From positions 1-64,000 of the forward strand of contig JADMJJ010000021.1 of the NCBI GenBank assembly GCA_018780645.1: a stretch of 64,000 nt of DNA. Reading direction: 5' to 3'. The position numbers and the translations under genes were made by a program. Numbering within the stretch: position 1 is the stretch's first letter; the number at the start of each line of letters is the position of its first letter. The DNA comes from Burkholderiaceae bacterium (lineage in GTDB: Bacteria; Pseudomonadota; Gammaproteobacteria; Burkholderiales; Burkholderiaceae_C). This document shows, piece after piece, positions 35,262 to 44,877 of the stretch. The notes under the pieces are model-generated. The model was not told the origin of the DNA. It ran no database searches and saw nothing but the letters and a program-made list of their open reading frames with translations.

Positions 35262-37400
35262 ATGGACACGATCCGCTACGAACTGAACGCCGAAGGCATC
35301 GCCACGCTGTGCTTTGACGAGCCCGGCTCGCCGGTCAACACGATGAATCCGCGCTGGCAGGCCGACATGGCCGAGGCCGCAGCCCTGCTGCAACGCGACA
35401 AGGCGCAGATCACCGGAGTGCTCCTGACCTCGGCCAAGAGCACCTTCTTTGCCGGCGCCGAGCTGAACGGCGTGTTGAAGCTGAAGCCCGAAGACGCGGC
35501 CGAGGGCTTCAGTCGTGTCGAGGCCTTGAAGAAGGCCTTCCGCGCGATCGAGACGCTGGGCCGGCCGGTCGTCGCGCTGCTGAACGGCGCTGCGCTTGGC
35601 GGCGGCTGGGAGGTCGCCCTGTGCGCCCATGCCCGCTTCGCGCTGGACGATGCTCGGACCCAGTTCGGCACGCCCGAGGTCAGCCTGGGCCTGATTCCCG
35701 GCGCCTGCGGCATCACCAAGACCGTGCGCATGCTGGGCCTGATGGCGGCCCAGCCCTATCTGATCGAGGGCAAGCTCTTCGGCCCGCAGGAGGCCGTCAA
35801 GCTGGGCTGGGTGCAGGGCCTGGGCAAGACCATAGACGAGCTGAAGGCCCAGGCGCTGGCCTGGATCGCCGCCCACCCGGATGCCCAGCAGCCCTGGGAC
35901 GCCAGGGACTACAAGATGCCGGGCGGCACGCCCGCGAACCCCAAGGTCGCCCAGGCCCTGATGGTGGCGCCGGCGATGCTGGCGCAGAAGACCCGCGGCC
36001 TCTATCCGGCCGCGCAGGCGGCGCTGGAGGCCATGGTCGAGGGCGCGATGGTGGACTACGACACGGCCACGCGGATCGAGAGCCGCAAGCTGGCCCGACT
36101 GATGGTGGGCCAGAACGCCAAGAACATGATCACCGCCTTCTTCTTCAACCTGAATGCGATCAAGGCCGGCAAGTCACGGCCGGGCAGCAGCGCGCGCTGG
36201 AAGCCGGCCAAGGTCGGCATCCTGGGCGCCGGCATGATGGGGGCAGGCATTGCCTATGCCAATGCCGCCAAGGGCATTGCCTGCGTGCTCAAGGACGTGA
36301 GCCTGGACAGGGCCGAGAAGGGGCGCGACTACAGCCGCAAGATCACCGCCGGCCGAGTCGCCAAGGGCCAGATGAGCGAGGACAAGCAGGCCGGCCTGCT
36401 GGCGCTGATCCAGCCCACCGCAGCGGCGGCCGATCTCCAGGGCTGCGACCTGATCATCGAGGCGGTGTTCGAGCAGCGGGCGCTGAAGGCCCAGGTCACG
36501 CAGGAGGCCGAACCGATGCTGGCCGCTGGCGGTGTGTTCGCCTCCAACACGTCGACGCTGCCCATCACCGGCCTGGCCCAGGCCAGCTGCGACGCCACGC
36601 ACTTCGTCGGCCTGCACTTCTTCTCGCCGGTGGACAAGATGAAGCTGGTCGAGATCATCCGCGGCAAGCAGACCAGCGACGAGACGGTGGCTCGCGCCTA
36701 CGACTATGTGCTGGGCTTAGGCAAGACACCCATCGTCGTCAACGACTCGCGCGGCTTCTTCACCAGCCGCGTGTTCGGCACCTTCGTGATGGAGGGGGCG
36801 GCGATGCTGGCCGAGGGCATTCCTGCGCCGGTGATCGAGCAGGCCGGGCTGCAGGCCGGCATGCCGGTGGGCCCGCTGGCGGTGCTGGACGAGACCAGCC
36901 TCAGCCTGTCGGTCCATGTGATGGAGCAGACCCGCGCCGACGTGGCGGCCGAGGGCCGCAAGGTCAATGCCTCACCGGGCGAGCGCCTGGTCGAACGGAT
37001 GGTCAAGGAGCTGCAGCGCCCGGGGCGTGCCGGTGGCGGTGGCTTCTACGACTATCCCGCCGCCGGCCCCAAGCAGCTGTGGCCGCAGCTGAAGCCGCTG
37101 TTCGAGAAGGCCGATGCCCGCTGGGACATGCAGGAGCTGAAGGACCGGCTGCTGTATCGCCAGGCGATCGAGACCTTGCGCTGCCTCAGCGAGGGCGTGC
37201 TGACCAGCACGCACGACGCCAATATCGGCTCCATCTTCGGCATCGGCTTCCCGGCCTGGACCGGGGGGGCGATGCAGTTCATCTATTCGGAAGGCGAGCG
37301 CTTCGAGAAGCGAGCCGCCGAGCTGGCCGTCTGGCACGGCGCGGGCTTCGAGCTGAGCGACGCGCTGCGGGACTGCATCGCTCGGCACGCGCCCCGATAA
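35262..37400 (+). CDS. fadB: 3-hydroxyacyl-CoA dehydrogenase/enoyl-CoA hydratase (FadB-like)
   Basis: A 712-residue bifunctional beta-oxidation enzyme. The N-terminal crotonase domain (about 1-200) has [10 protein letters not shown] and [13 protein letters not shown]; the middle NAD-binding domain begins [18 protein letters not shown] at about residue 318; the C-terminal half holds [15 protein letters not shown] and the [11 protein letters not shown] segment of 3-hydroxyacyl-CoA dehydrogenase. It converts enoyl-CoA to 3-ketoacyl-CoA for the thiolase encoded 2 bases upstream. It converges with the M28 peptidase gene after 10 bases, without a recognisable terminator. Confidence 0.92.
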   Translation: MDTIRYELNAEGIATLCFDEPGSPVNTMNPRWQADMAEAAALLQRDKAQITGVLLTSAKSTFFAGAELNGVLKLKPEDAAEGFSRVEALKKAFRAIETLGRPVVALLNGAALGGGWEVALCAHARFALDDARTQFGTPEVSLGLIPGACGITKTVRMLGLMAAQPYLIEGKLFGPQEAVKLGWVQGLGKTIDELKAQALAWIAAHPDAQQPWDARDYKMPGGTPANPKVAQALMVAPAMLAQKTRGLYPAAQAALEAMVEGAMVDYDTATRIESRKLARLMVGQNAKNMITAFFFNLNAIKAGKSRPGSSARWKPAKVGILGAGMMGAGIAYANAAKGIACVLKDVSLDRAEKGRDYSRKITAGRVAKGQMSEDKQAGLLALIQPTAAAADLQGCDLIIEAVFEQRALKAQVTQEAEPMLAAGGVFASNTSTLPITGLAQASCDATHFVGLHFFSPVDKMKLVEIIRGKQTSDETVARAYDYVLGLGKTPIVVNDSRGFFTSRVFGTFVMEGAAMLAEGIPAPVIEQAGLQAGMPVGPLAVLDETSLSLSVHVMEQTRADVAAEGRKVNASPGERLVERMVKELQRPGRAGGGGFYDYPAAGPKQLWPQLKPLFEKADARWDMQELKDRLLYRQAIETLRCLSEGVLTSTHDANIGSIFGIGFPAWTGGAMQFIYSEGERFEKRAAELAVWHGAGFELSDALRDCIARHAPR

Positions 37401-37410
37401 ACCGGGCGAT

Positions 37411-38850
37411 TTACCGCCCCATCGGCAGCGGGTAGCTGGCCAGACTGGCCATGCCGCGCGCGCCGATGGCCTGCACGCCGAACACGACATTGTCCTTGGA
37501 CACGCCGGTGATGGTCGTGCGCGTGACCAGGCCCACGTCCCGGTGCTGCTGCCAGATCGGCGAGCCGGTTTCGCGCCAGACGATGCGATAGCCCTTCAGC
37601 CCCGGCTCGGTGTTGGCCTCCCAGCGCAGCGTGCTGTTGTTGTCCAGCTCGATCGCTTCCAGCCTCACGTTCTGCGGTGCGGCGGGCGCCAGCGCCAGCG
37701 TCGCCAGGCCGGCGGCATTGATGCGGGTGACGTTGGCCAGATAGGGCATGTCGACGAACTCGACCAGATCGCCATAGACCACACCGTTCTCGGTGCGCAC
37801 ATCCTGGTGCTGGTGGCGGAAGTTCTCGAACGGCTCGGTGAAGCGCACGGCGGCATAGCCGCGCTCCAGGAAGGGCAGGTGGTCGCCGCCGCGCAGATAG
37901 CGGTCGCGACGCTGAATCAGGTTCACCGTGAAGCCGGGCACGTAGCGCTCGCCGGCAGCTTTCAGGTGGCGGCCCAGCTGGTGGGTGGGCAGGTCCTCGC
38001 CGCCGCCGGCCAGGGCCAGCGCCTGCAGCTGCCTGCGGACGGCCTCGCTGGCGCTGTCGGTGTCTGCGGTCTGCTGATTGCTCTGCGCCTTGACCAGCAT
38101 GCGCAGCAAGGGGTCGAAGCCGTCGGCGAACAACCGCAGCTGTTTCGGATCGTGCTGACCGGCGTCGCCGGTAGCGCTGCCGACGATGTCATTGGTGACC
38201 ATCGCCTCAACGCGCAGGTTCCTTGCCCGGGCCGTCTTCGCCCAATGGGTGGCGCCCAGCAGGCCCTGCTCCTCGCCGGCCACGGCCATGAAGACCAGGG
38301 TCGCATCGAACTGATGGGCCGCCATCACGCAGGCCAGTTCCATCACCGCGGCCACGCCCGAGGCATCGTCATTGGCGCCCGGGGCAAAGCCGCTGGCGTC
38401 CATCACATCGGTGTTGCGCGAGTCATAGTGGCCGCTGACGACCAGCAGCCTGTCCTTGGACGCGGCCGATGTGCCCGGCAACGTGGCGACCACATTGACC
38501 AGCGTCACCGGTGTGGGCACGCGCCGGCCGGCGGGCTCGACGAACTCGTCCATCTCGACCTGCAGCCGCCCGCCCGCTGCCTTGGAGCAGGCCTGCAGCT
38601 CGCGCTGTATCCAGCGCCGGGCGGCGCCGATGCCGCGGGTGTCCGAGGCGGTGTCGGACAAGGTGTGGCGAGTGTGGAAGCCGACCAGCGTTTCGATGCG
38701 CTTGGCGATGCGCTGCACCGACACGTCCGCAACTATCTTGGCCACGGTCGGCTCCAGCGGTTCGGTGTCGGCGGCCGCAGCAGGGCCGGTCAAGGCGATC
38801 AGCAGCGCAAGGCTTGCGCAGAAGCGAGGGGTGGAGCTGGGCTGGCGCAT
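37411..38850 (-). CDS. Secreted M28-family zinc aminopeptidase
   Basis: A 479-residue exported metallopeptidase. Signal peptide MRQPSSTPRFCASLALLIALTGPAAA; zinc ligands and catalytic residues in SGHYDSRN (His, Asp), GANDDASGVAA (bridging Asp), VAGEEQGLLG (Glu pair), MVTNDIVG (Asp) and RGGDHLPFLERG (His), the full M28 set. The last 90 residues (PQNVRLEAIELDNNSTLRWE, then GYRIVWRETG) look like a fibronectin type III module, perhaps for substrate or surface binding. The start at 38850 is chosen for the clean signal peptide; an upstream GTG at 38934 is in frame. It would release N-terminal amino acids from peptides in the periplasm or outside. Confidence 0.87.
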   Translation of the reverse strand: MRQPSSTPRFCASLALLIALTGPAAAADTEPLEPTVAKIVADVSVQRIAKRIETLVGFHTRHTLSDTASDTRGIGAARRWIQRELQACSKAAGGRLQVEMDEFVEPAGRRVPTPVTLVNVVATLPGTSAASKDRLLVVSGHYDSRNTDVMDASGFAPGANDDASGVAAVMELACVMAAHQFDATLVFMAVAGEEQGLLGATHWAKTARARNLRVEAMVTNDIVGSATGDAGQHDPKQLRLFADGFDPLLRMLVKAQSNQQTADTDSASEAVRRQLQALALAGGGEDLPTHQLGRHLKAAGERYVPGFTVNLIQRRDRYLRGGDHLPFLERGYAAVRFTEPFENFRHQHQDVRTENGVVYGDLVEFVDMPYLANVTRINAAGLATLALAPAAPQNVRLEAIELDNNSTLRWEANTEPGLKGYRIVWRETGSPIWQQHRDVGLVTRTTITGVSKDNVVFGVQAIGARGMASLASYPLPMGR

Positions 38851-38972
38851 GGTGAGCAGGGCCTGTTGATGAGTGCGTCGAGATTCTTGCACCGCCAGAC
38901 CAGGTCTGAGCGCCGGCTGTGCGAGGGCTGGCACAAGACCTCATTGCGCGCCGCGGGCTTTCTGGGCCCAAT

Positions 38973-38987
38973 TGGGGTTTGACCCCA
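38973..38987. promoter_or_regulatory. Palindrome upstream of DUF1304 gene
   Basis: TGGGGTTTGACCCCA is a perfect 6-bp dyad with a TTG loop, just 3 bases upstream of the GGAGGAG ribosome binding site of the gene at 39003. It may be an operator or an RNA hairpin affecting translation. No regulator can be named. Confidence 0.35.
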
Positions 38988-39002
38988 TTCGGAGGAGCGT
39001 CC

Positions 39003-39359
39003 ATGACAACACTTGCCGCCATCGCCGTGACCCTGGTCGCGCTCTTGCACCTGTACTTTCTGGCGCTGGAGATGTTCTTCTGGACCAAGCCGCTAGGCCT
39101 GCGCACCTTCGGCAACAAGCCCGAATTCGCCGAGGCTTCCAAGGTGCTGGCCGCGAATCAGGGGCTTTACAACGGCTTTCTGGCGGCCGGTCTGCTATGG
39201 GGGTTGAGCCTGGGTGCGGCCGGCCGCCCGGTCGAGCTGTTCTTCCTCGGCTGCGTGCTGGTGGCCGGGGTGTTCGGCGCCATCACGGTCAGCCGCAAGA
39301 TACTGTTCGTCCAGGCGGTGCCGGCGGCAATTGCGCTGGCGCTGGTCCTGCTCAGCTGA
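39003..39359 (+). CDS. DUF1304 membrane protein
   Basis: A 118-residue integral membrane protein with four predicted helices (TLAAIAVTLVALLHLYFLALEMFFW, a middle pair around NGFLAAGLLWGLSLG and ELFFLGCVLVAGVFGAI, and AVPAAIALALVLL). The FWTKPLGLRTFG and ANQGLYNGFLA motifs identify DUF1304, a small family without established function, sometimes described as putative transporters. GGAGGAG precedes the ATG. It is a single gene, convergent with the TonB-like gene with 6 bases between. Confidence 0.85.
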   Translation: MTTLAAIAVTLVALLHLYFLALEMFFWTKPLGLRTFGNKPEFAEASKVLAANQGLYNGFLAAGLLWGLSLGAAGRPVELFFLGCVLVAGVFGAITVSRKILFVQAVPAAIALALVLLS

Positions 39360-39365
39360 GGGGGC

Positions 39366-40070
39366 TCACTCCAGCTTGAAGCCGACCTCGACGCTGGCAG
39401 TACGCTCCTGCTTGATCGGCGCGAAGCGCCACTGCTTGACCGCGTCGATGGCGGCCTGCGACAGCCGCCTGTGGCTGCTGGACACCGCCTCGGCCTGAGA
39501 CACGGTGCCGTCGGGCCGCACGGTGAAGCGCACGGCCACCATGCCGCTTTGCAGCGTGTTGACCAGCTGGCGCGGAAAATCGGGCTGCACTTGGAACAGC
39601 GGTCTCAGCGGCGCTTCGGGCTCCTCGACGACCGGGGGCGGGGGCGCCGCCGGTGCCGGAGCGACCGGCGAGGCCAGGGCGACGCGGGTGCCGGGGTCAG
39701 GACTGACCGGGGCCGACTCGAAGGCCGGTGGGGCCGCCGCAACTGCGCTGGTTTCGGTCAGGGCCTCGACCTGCTTGCGAGCGGCGGCCAAGGTGGCGCC
39801 GTTGCTGCTGGGGGCCGGTGATGGCGGCGGGCTGGCCTTCTTTGCCGCCGGAGCCGCCGGTGCGGGTGCCGCCTTGGCGGCGGCCTTGTCGGCCACCAGG
39901 CGTATCCACTGCGAGACCTTGTCGCCGTCGCGCTTGGCGCGCTCGGCATCGCTCAATGCGGGCGCCGACTTGGCGGCATCGGCCGTCTGCGCGTGCAGGG
40001 CTGTCGACAGCAGGGCGCTCATCAGCAAGGCCAGGCCGGCAAGGCGGCAGTGACTGTGCACGGGCAACAT
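39366..40070 (-). CDS. TonB C-terminal domain protein with signal peptide
   Basis: A 234-residue protein. It begins with what looks like a cleavable signal (LAGLALLMSALLSTALHAQ) instead of the uncleaved N-terminal anchor of true TonB. The middle is rich in Ala and Pro (about residues 55-145) and the last 80 residues form a TonB_C domain (LFQVQPDFPRQLV, VAVRFTVRPDGTVSQAEAV, AAIDAVKQWRFAPIKQ). No ExbB/ExbD genes are nearby. It may be a soluble periplasmic TonB-like protein that contacts outer-membrane receptors or cell-wall partners. GGAGG lies 6 bases upstream of the ATG. Confidence 0.82.
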   Translation of the reverse strand: MLPVHSHCRLAGLALLMSALLSTALHAQTADAAKSAPALSDAERAKRDGDKVSQWIRLVADKAAAKAAPAPAAPAAKKASPPPSPAPSSNGATLAAARKQVEALTETSAVAAAPPAFESAPVSPDPGTRVALASPVAPAPAAPPPPVVEEPEAPLRPLFQVQPDFPRQLVNTLQSGMVAVRFTVRPDGTVSQAEAVSSSHRRLSQAAIDAVKQWRFAPIKQERTASVEVGFKLE

Positions 40071-40257
40071 CGGTACCTCCAAACGACGCCGCTGCCTTTG
40101 CGTGGCAGCCATCCGGACATCCGTCGGCGCTGGCTTGACTGCGTCCGATCGGGGCCCGCTTTTGGCGGGTTGCGGCGCAGTGTACGCAGAGCGCCCACCC
40201 TGGGCACGTGAGAATTCGACATTTCTGCCTAGTGAATTCCCTGATCCGGTGCCTGTT

Positions 40258-41124
40258 TCACCGGCTCACAAATTCCTGTGCGATGGCGTCGATCAAGGGC
40301 CCTGTCGCTTCTCGCCGATGCAGCAGGCCAAGCTCCCGCTGCAGGCGCAGCTCGGGCAGCGGCAGCACGGACAGGGCCGGGTCTTGCTCCCAGGTGGCAC
40401 GTCGCAGCCGGGGCAGCAGGCTCACGCCGACGCGCTGGCGCACCAGCTCGGCCAGCGCCTCGATCGAGTTCAGCTCCAGGAACTCGCTCGCCACCACGCC
40501 GAGCTGCTCCAAGGCCTGGGCCACCAGCGCGCCGGTGCGCTCGTTGCGATCGAAGCGCAGAAACGGCTGGCCGATCAGCGCCTTGACGGCCGTGCGGGCG
40601 CGCACCTCGGGGTGGGCCAGCACGATCAGCGGCTCCTGGTAGAGCGGCGTCCAGGCCAGCGATGACGGCAGCCGGACCGCCGACTTGACGAGGATGGCGG
40701 CATCGAGCTGGCCGGCCTCGACCAGAGCAGCCAGCGGGCCGGAGCGGTCGGAGATCACCTTCACGTCCAGCTGGCCATGCTTGCGCTTCAGCGCCACCAC
40801 CGAATGGGCCAGCGAGGACATGGCCGAGACCACGGCGCCGATGCGGTAGGCGCCGGTCAGCGGGTCGGCCAGCAAAGCGCCGCCGCGCAACTCGTCGTGC
40901 AGGCTCACCAGCTGCTGGGCCTTGGGCAACAGCGCCCGGCCTGCAGCGTTCAGGGTCAGCACGCGGCCGCTGCGGTCGAACAGTTCGCGGCGCAACTCGG
41001 CCTCCAATGCGCGCATCTGCAGGCTTACTGCCGCCTGGGTCAGTGAGACCCGCGGCGCTGCGGCGGCCAGGGAGCCCTCCTGGGCCACGGCCAGAAAGGT
41101 ACGGAGATAGCGCAGGCTGCTCAT
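40258..41124 (-). CDS. LysR-type transcriptional regulator
   Basis: A 288-residue LysR regulator. The N-terminal winged helix (LRYLRTFLAVAQEGSLAAAAPRVSLTQAAVSLQMRALEAEL) is followed by a LysR_substrate effector domain. It diverges from the Bug-type binding protein gene at 41219 and probably controls that gene and the following gamma-glutamyltransferase gene. A 17-base dyad starts 5 bases upstream of its ATG, well placed for autoregulation and divergent control. Effector unknown, possibly a carboxylic or peptide-derived acid. Confidence 0.9.
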   Translation of the reverse strand: MSSLRYLRTFLAVAQEGSLAAAAPRVSLTQAAVSLQMRALEAELRRELFDRSGRVLTLNAAGRALLPKAQQLVSLHDELRGGALLADPLTGAYRIGAVVSAMSSLAHSVVALKRKHGQLDVKVISDRSGPLAALVEAGQLDAAILVKSAVRLPSSLAWTPLYQEPLIVLAHPEVRARTAVKALIGQPFLRFDRNERTGALVAQALEQLGVVASEFLELNSIEALAELVRQRVGVSLLPRLRRATWEQDPALSVLPLPELRLQRELGLLHRREATGPLIDAIAQEFVSR

Positions 41125-41128
41125 GGAG

Positions 41129-41145
41129 ATCAAGTATCTCTTGAT
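41129..41145. promoter_or_regulatory. Candidate LysR binding dyad
   Basis: ATCAAG (41129-41134), a 5-base spacer TATCT and CTTGAT (41140-41145) make a perfect dyad in an unusually AT-rich spot between the divergent LysR and binding-protein genes. Interrupted dyads in this place are typical recognition sites of LysR regulators. Confidence 0.55.
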
Positions 41146-41218
41146 TGAAATCTAAATATTATTAGCTTTTCTTGTGATTGAATTGCCAACAGAATCCGCT
41201 GCATCACAGGGAGATTCC

Positions 41219-42214
41219 ATGAGAGCCGTTGTTCGTTCACCCCTCTGCGCCGTCCTGGCCGGGATTGCGTTGCTGACCTTGATGAGTCTGCCCGGCAAGG
41301 CCCAGGCCCAGGCCTATCCGGCCAAGCCGATACGGCTGATCGTGCCCTTTCCGGCCGGAGGCGCCACCGACCTGCTGGCGCGCGCGATATCGCAGCGCCT
41401 GGCCCAGAGCCTGGGCCAGCAGGTGGTGGTGGACAACCGCGCCGGCGCCGGCGGCAGCCTGGGCTCGGGCGAGGTGGCGCGGGCCGCGCCCGATGGCTAC
41501 ACGATTCTGCTGGCCACCAGCAGCACCCACGCGATCGGCCCCAATCTGAACCCCAATCTGCCCTACAAGGTGGATGCCGACTTCACGCCGATTGCCCATG
41601 TGGCGAATGCCGGCAATCTGCTGCTGGTGCCCAACAGCCTGCCGGTCAAGTCGGTGGCCGAGTTGATCAGCCATGCCAAGGCCAACCCGGGCAAGTTGAA
41701 CTACGCCAGCAGCGGCAACGGCACCATCGTGCATCTGAGCACCGAGGCCTTCAAGAGCCAGGCCGGCATTTTCGTCACCCACATTCCCTATCGCGGCACG
41801 GCGCTGGCCATCCCTGATCTGGTGGTGGGCAATGTGCATCTGCTGATCGACAGCATCGTGTCGGGCCTGCCCCATGTGAAGGACGGCAAGCTCAAGGCCC
41901 TGGCCTATACCGGCCTGAAGCGCTCGGCGCTGCTGCCAGACCTGCCCACGGTGGCCGAGTCCGGCCTGCCGGGCTACCAGTCGGTGACCTGGTTCGGCGT
42001 CTATGCGCCCAAGGGGCTGCCACCCGCACTGGTGACTCGCCTGAACAGCGAGCTGATGAGCGCCATGCAGGCGCCCGAGGTGCGCGAGCGCCTGGCCAAG
42101 CTCGGCGCCGAGCCGGTGACCAGCGGCACACCGGCCCAGTTCGAGGCCATGGTCAAGGCCGACAGCGCGCGCTGGGCTGCCTTGATACGCGAGCGCAAGA
42201 TCACCGCCGATTGA
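41219..42214 (+). CDS. Bug-type tripartite tricarboxylate transporter binding protein
   Basis: A 331-residue periplasmic protein with signal peptide (VLAGIALLTLMSLPGKAQAQA) and the hallmark start YPAKPIRLIVPFPAGGATDLLAR of the Bug/TctC family, which is hugely expanded in Burkholderiales. It also has the usual ASSGNGTIVHLSTEAFK and YRGTALAIPDLVVG segments. Bug proteins bind carboxylates or amides, often without a dedicated TctAB transporter; none is encoded here. GGGAGA precedes the ATG. It is 26 bases upstream of the gamma-glutamyltransferase gene and probably co-transcribed under the divergent LysR. Confidence 0.92.
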   Translation: MRAVVRSPLCAVLAGIALLTLMSLPGKAQAQAYPAKPIRLIVPFPAGGATDLLARAISQRLAQSLGQQVVVDNRAGAGGSLGSGEVARAAPDGYTILLATSSTHAIGPNLNPNLPYKVDADFTPIAHVANAGNLLLVPNSLPVKSVAELISHAKANPGKLNYASSGNGTIVHLSTEAFKSQAGIFVTHIPYRGTALAIPDLVVGNVHLLIDSIVSGLPHVKDGKLKALAYTGLKRSALLPDLPTVAESGLPGYQSVTWFGVYAPKGLPPALVTRLNSELMSAMQAPEVRERLAKLGAEPVTSGTPAQFEAMVKADSARWAALIRERKITAD

Positions 42215-42240
42215 TTGAGAGCCTTACGGAGCAAGATGCC

Positions 42241-43866
42241 ATGACCCACAAGTTTGACTGGACCAACCCCTACCCCAGCACCCGCACGCCGGTGTTCGCC
42301 CGCAATGTGGTCGCCACCTCGCACCCGCTGGCCGCCCAGGCCGGCCTGCGCATGCTGGCCAATGGCGGCAACGCGGTCGACGCGGCGATAGCCACCGCCG
42401 CGGTGATGACACTGGTCGAGCCCTGCAGCAACGGCCTGGGTTCGGATGCCTTCTGCATCCTGTGGGACGGAAAGGAGTTGCATGGTCTGAACGCTTCGGG
42501 CTGCGCGCCCCAGGCCTGGACGCCCGAGTTCTTCCGCAACAAATACGGCGCCGACGCCAAGACCCCGCCCAAGCGTGGCTGGGATGGCGTGACCGTGCCC
42601 GGCGCCGTGGCCGGCTGGGTGACGATGAGCGAGCGCTTCGGCAAGCTGCCCTTCGCCGACCTGATGGCCCCGGCGATCGAGATCGCCGAGCGCGGCTATG
42701 CGGTGCCGGTGATCGTGCAGCAGAAATGGACACTGGCCGCGGCCGTGTCCGAGCTGACCTCGCAGCCCGGCTTTGCCCAGGCCTTTCTGCCCAAGGGCCG
42801 CGCGCCCGAGGTCGGCGAGCTGTTCAAGTTCCCCGATGCGGCGCGCAGCCTGCGGCTGATCGCCGCAACCAAGGGCGAGGCCTTCTACCGCGGCGAGATC
42901 GCCGAAGCGGTGGCCGCTTTTGCCCGCCAGACGGGTGGTTCCATGACGGCGGCCGACCTGGCCGGCTTCAAGCCCGAGTGGGTCAGGACCATCTCGCAGG
43001 ACTATGCGGGCCACACCCTGCACGAGATTCCGCCCAACGGCCAGGGCATTGCCGCGCTGATCGCGCTGGGCATCTTGAAGCACCACGATGTGCGCAGCCA
43101 CAAGGTGGACAGCGTGGCCTCGCAGCATTTGCAGATCGAGGCGATGAAGCTTGCCTTTGCAGACACCTACCGCTATGTCGGCGAGCCGGGGGATATGGCA
43201 GTCAGCTCGGCACAGATGCTGGACCCGGCCTATCTGGCCGAGCGTGCCAAGCTGATTTCGATGGATCGTGCGCAGGACTTCGGCGCCGGCAACCCGGTCA
43301 AGGGCGGCACCATCTACCTGAGCACCGCCGACGAGAGCGGCATGATGGTCAGCTTCATCCAGAGCAACTACATGGGCTTCGGCTCGGGCCTGGTGGTGCC
43401 GGGCTACGGCGTGTCGCTTCAGAACCGCGGCCACTGCTTCACCTTGGAAGACGGCCATGCCAACCAGGTGGCACCGGGCAAGCGGCCCTTCCACACCATC
43501 ATCCCGGCCTTCCTCACCAAGGACGGCAAGCCGGTGATGAGCTATGGCGTGATGGGCGGCAATATGCAACCGCAAGGGCATATGCAGACCCTGGTGCGCA
43601 TGCTGGACTATGGCCAGCAGCCCCAGACCGCCTGTGACGCGCCGCGCTGGCGCTACAACGAGGGCCTGTCGCTGAACGTCGAGTCGGCGATGGACCGCGA
43701 CGTAGTGAAGGGCCTGCGCGCGCTGGGCCACGAGATCGCCGAGATCAACGACAGCTACCAGGACTTCGGAGCGGGGCAGTTCATATGGGGCCTCGGGGAT
43801 CCCGCTGCCGAGGGCTACGCTGCCGCCAGTGACCCAAGGCGCGATGGAGCTGCGGTAGGCTTCTGA
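42241..43866 (+). CDS. Gamma-glutamyltransferase family protein
   Basis: A 541-residue Ntn-hydrolase of the gamma-glutamyltranspeptidase family. HPLAAQAGLRMLANGGNAVDAAIA is the typical start; the self-cleavage nucleophile is expected at Thr357 in KGGTIYLSTAD, with SNYMGFGSGLV and PFHTIIPAFL downstream. No signal peptide is visible, unlike classical periplasmic GGTs, so it may act in the cytoplasm on gamma-glutamyl or amide substrates imported after capture by the Bug protein encoded upstream. Cephalosporin-acylase-like activity is another possibility in this family. Confidence 0.87.
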   Translation: MTHKFDWTNPYPSTRTPVFARNVVATSHPLAAQAGLRMLANGGNAVDAAIATAAVMTLVEPCSNGLGSDAFCILWDGKELHGLNASGCAPQAWTPEFFRNKYGADAKTPPKRGWDGVTVPGAVAGWVTMSERFGKLPFADLMAPAIEIAERGYAVPVIVQQKWTLAAAVSELTSQPGFAQAFLPKGRAPEVGELFKFPDAARSLRLIAATKGEAFYRGEIAEAVAAFARQTGGSMTAADLAGFKPEWVRTISQDYAGHTLHEIPPNGQGIAALIALGILKHHDVRSHKVDSVASQHLQIEAMKLAFADTYRYVGEPGDMAVSSAQMLDPAYLAERAKLISMDRAQDFGAGNPVKGGTIYLSTADESGMMVSFIQSNYMGFGSGLVVPGYGVSLQNRGHCFTLEDGHANQVAPGKRPFHTIIPAFLTKDGKPVMSYGVMGGNMQPQGHMQTLVRMLDYGQQPQTACDAPRWRYNEGLSLNVESAMDRDVVKGLRALGHEIAEINDSYQDFGAGQFIWGLGDPAAEGYAAASDPRRDGAAVGF

Positions 43867-43891
43867 CGCCGTTCGGTTAGTCTTGCGGGTT

Positions 43892-44722
43892 ATGAGCATC
43901 CTGCAAGACCTGACCCTTGGTTGGCAGACGGACCTGATCTTCGCCCGATTTGACGGCGAGGTGATCGAGCGCAGCGACTGCGTGGTCGTGCGCACACCCA
44001 ACAATCCGCTGTATTACTGGGGCAACTGCCTGATCCTGCCCGAGCCGCCACGCGACGCCGATCTGGTGCACTGGTGCCAGCGCTTCGATGAGGAGATCGT
44101 TGCCCAGCAGCCCGAGTCGGCCCACATCGCCATCGGCTTCGATGCGCGGGCGCCGCACGAGCCGCTGGTCGGCTGGCACAACGCCGGATTCGAGGTCTTC
44201 GGCACGGTGGCGCTGCGGCTGCGCCCGCAGCAACTGCGCGAACCCAGGCGGGTGCTGCCGGCCGGCATCAATTTTCGCGTGATGGACCTGCCGCTGGGCA
44301 TGGACGCCTGTGTCGATCTGCAGTGCGAGGTCGATGGCGGTTTCCACAACCCGGCCAGCTACCGCGAGCACCGCAAGCGCCAGATGCGCCGCCACCAGAC
44401 CATGCAGGAGCAGGGCATGGGCCACTGGTTCGGCCTTTGGCATGAGCGCGCCTTGGTGGCCGACTGCGGGCTGTTCCGTGCCGGCACGCTGGGCCGCTTC
44501 CAGATGGTCGGCACGCACCCTGCCTGGCGGCGGCGCGGCCTGTGCGCCGGGCTGATCCACGCCGTCTGCCGCCATGGCTTCGAGCAGATGGGCTTGGAGG
44601 AGCTGGTCATCTGCGCCGACCCCAACGATGTCGCCATCGGCATTTACGAAGGCCTGGGCTTCGAGCGCGACAGCCGCTACTGGGGGGCGCACAAGCACCC
44701 GCCGGCGCTGATTGGGGATTAG
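43892..44722 (+). CDS. GNAT-family N-acetyltransferase
   Basis: A 276-residue protein. The N-terminal half (about 1-125) is not recognised in detail but repeats alpha/beta patterns seen in duplicated GNATs (TPNNPLYYWGNCLIL is typical). The C-terminal half is a GNAT domain: FQMVGTHPAWRRRGLCAGLIHAVCRHG is the acetyl-CoA binding motif A, followed by ADPNDVAIGIYEGLGFERDSR. Acceptor unknown. It follows the gamma-glutamyltransferase by 25 bases on the same strand and may be in the same transcript. Confidence 0.83.
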   Translation: MSILQDLTLGWQTDLIFARFDGEVIERSDCVVVRTPNNPLYYWGNCLILPEPPRDADLVHWCQRFDEEIVAQQPESAHIAIGFDARAPHEPLVGWHNAGFEVFGTVALRLRPQQLREPRRVLPAGINFRVMDLPLGMDACVDLQCEVDGGFHNPASYREHRKRQMRRHQTMQEQGMGHWFGLWHERALVADCGLFRAGTLGRFQMVGTHPAWRRRGLCAGLIHAVCRHGFEQMGLEELVICADPNDVAIGIYEGLGFERDSRYWGAHKHPPALIGD

Positions 44723-44877
44723 TTCACGGCAACCGGCGCCGCATTGCCCCACGGTCACGATTGATTGCAAATTACGGTTTTCCCTGCCTTGGCGGGCGCG
44801 GGCCGGGCAGTACCATCCGTGGCGCCCTGAGCTAACCCTCCGGGCACGCATCCTGACACTCGCGACCGGACAAACCC

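Noticed and set aside
40130-40180. Terminator hairpin after the LysR gene (CCCGC/GCGGG)
   Set aside because: It lies well beyond the stop codon, has only 5 bp and lacks a T-tract on the relevant strand.
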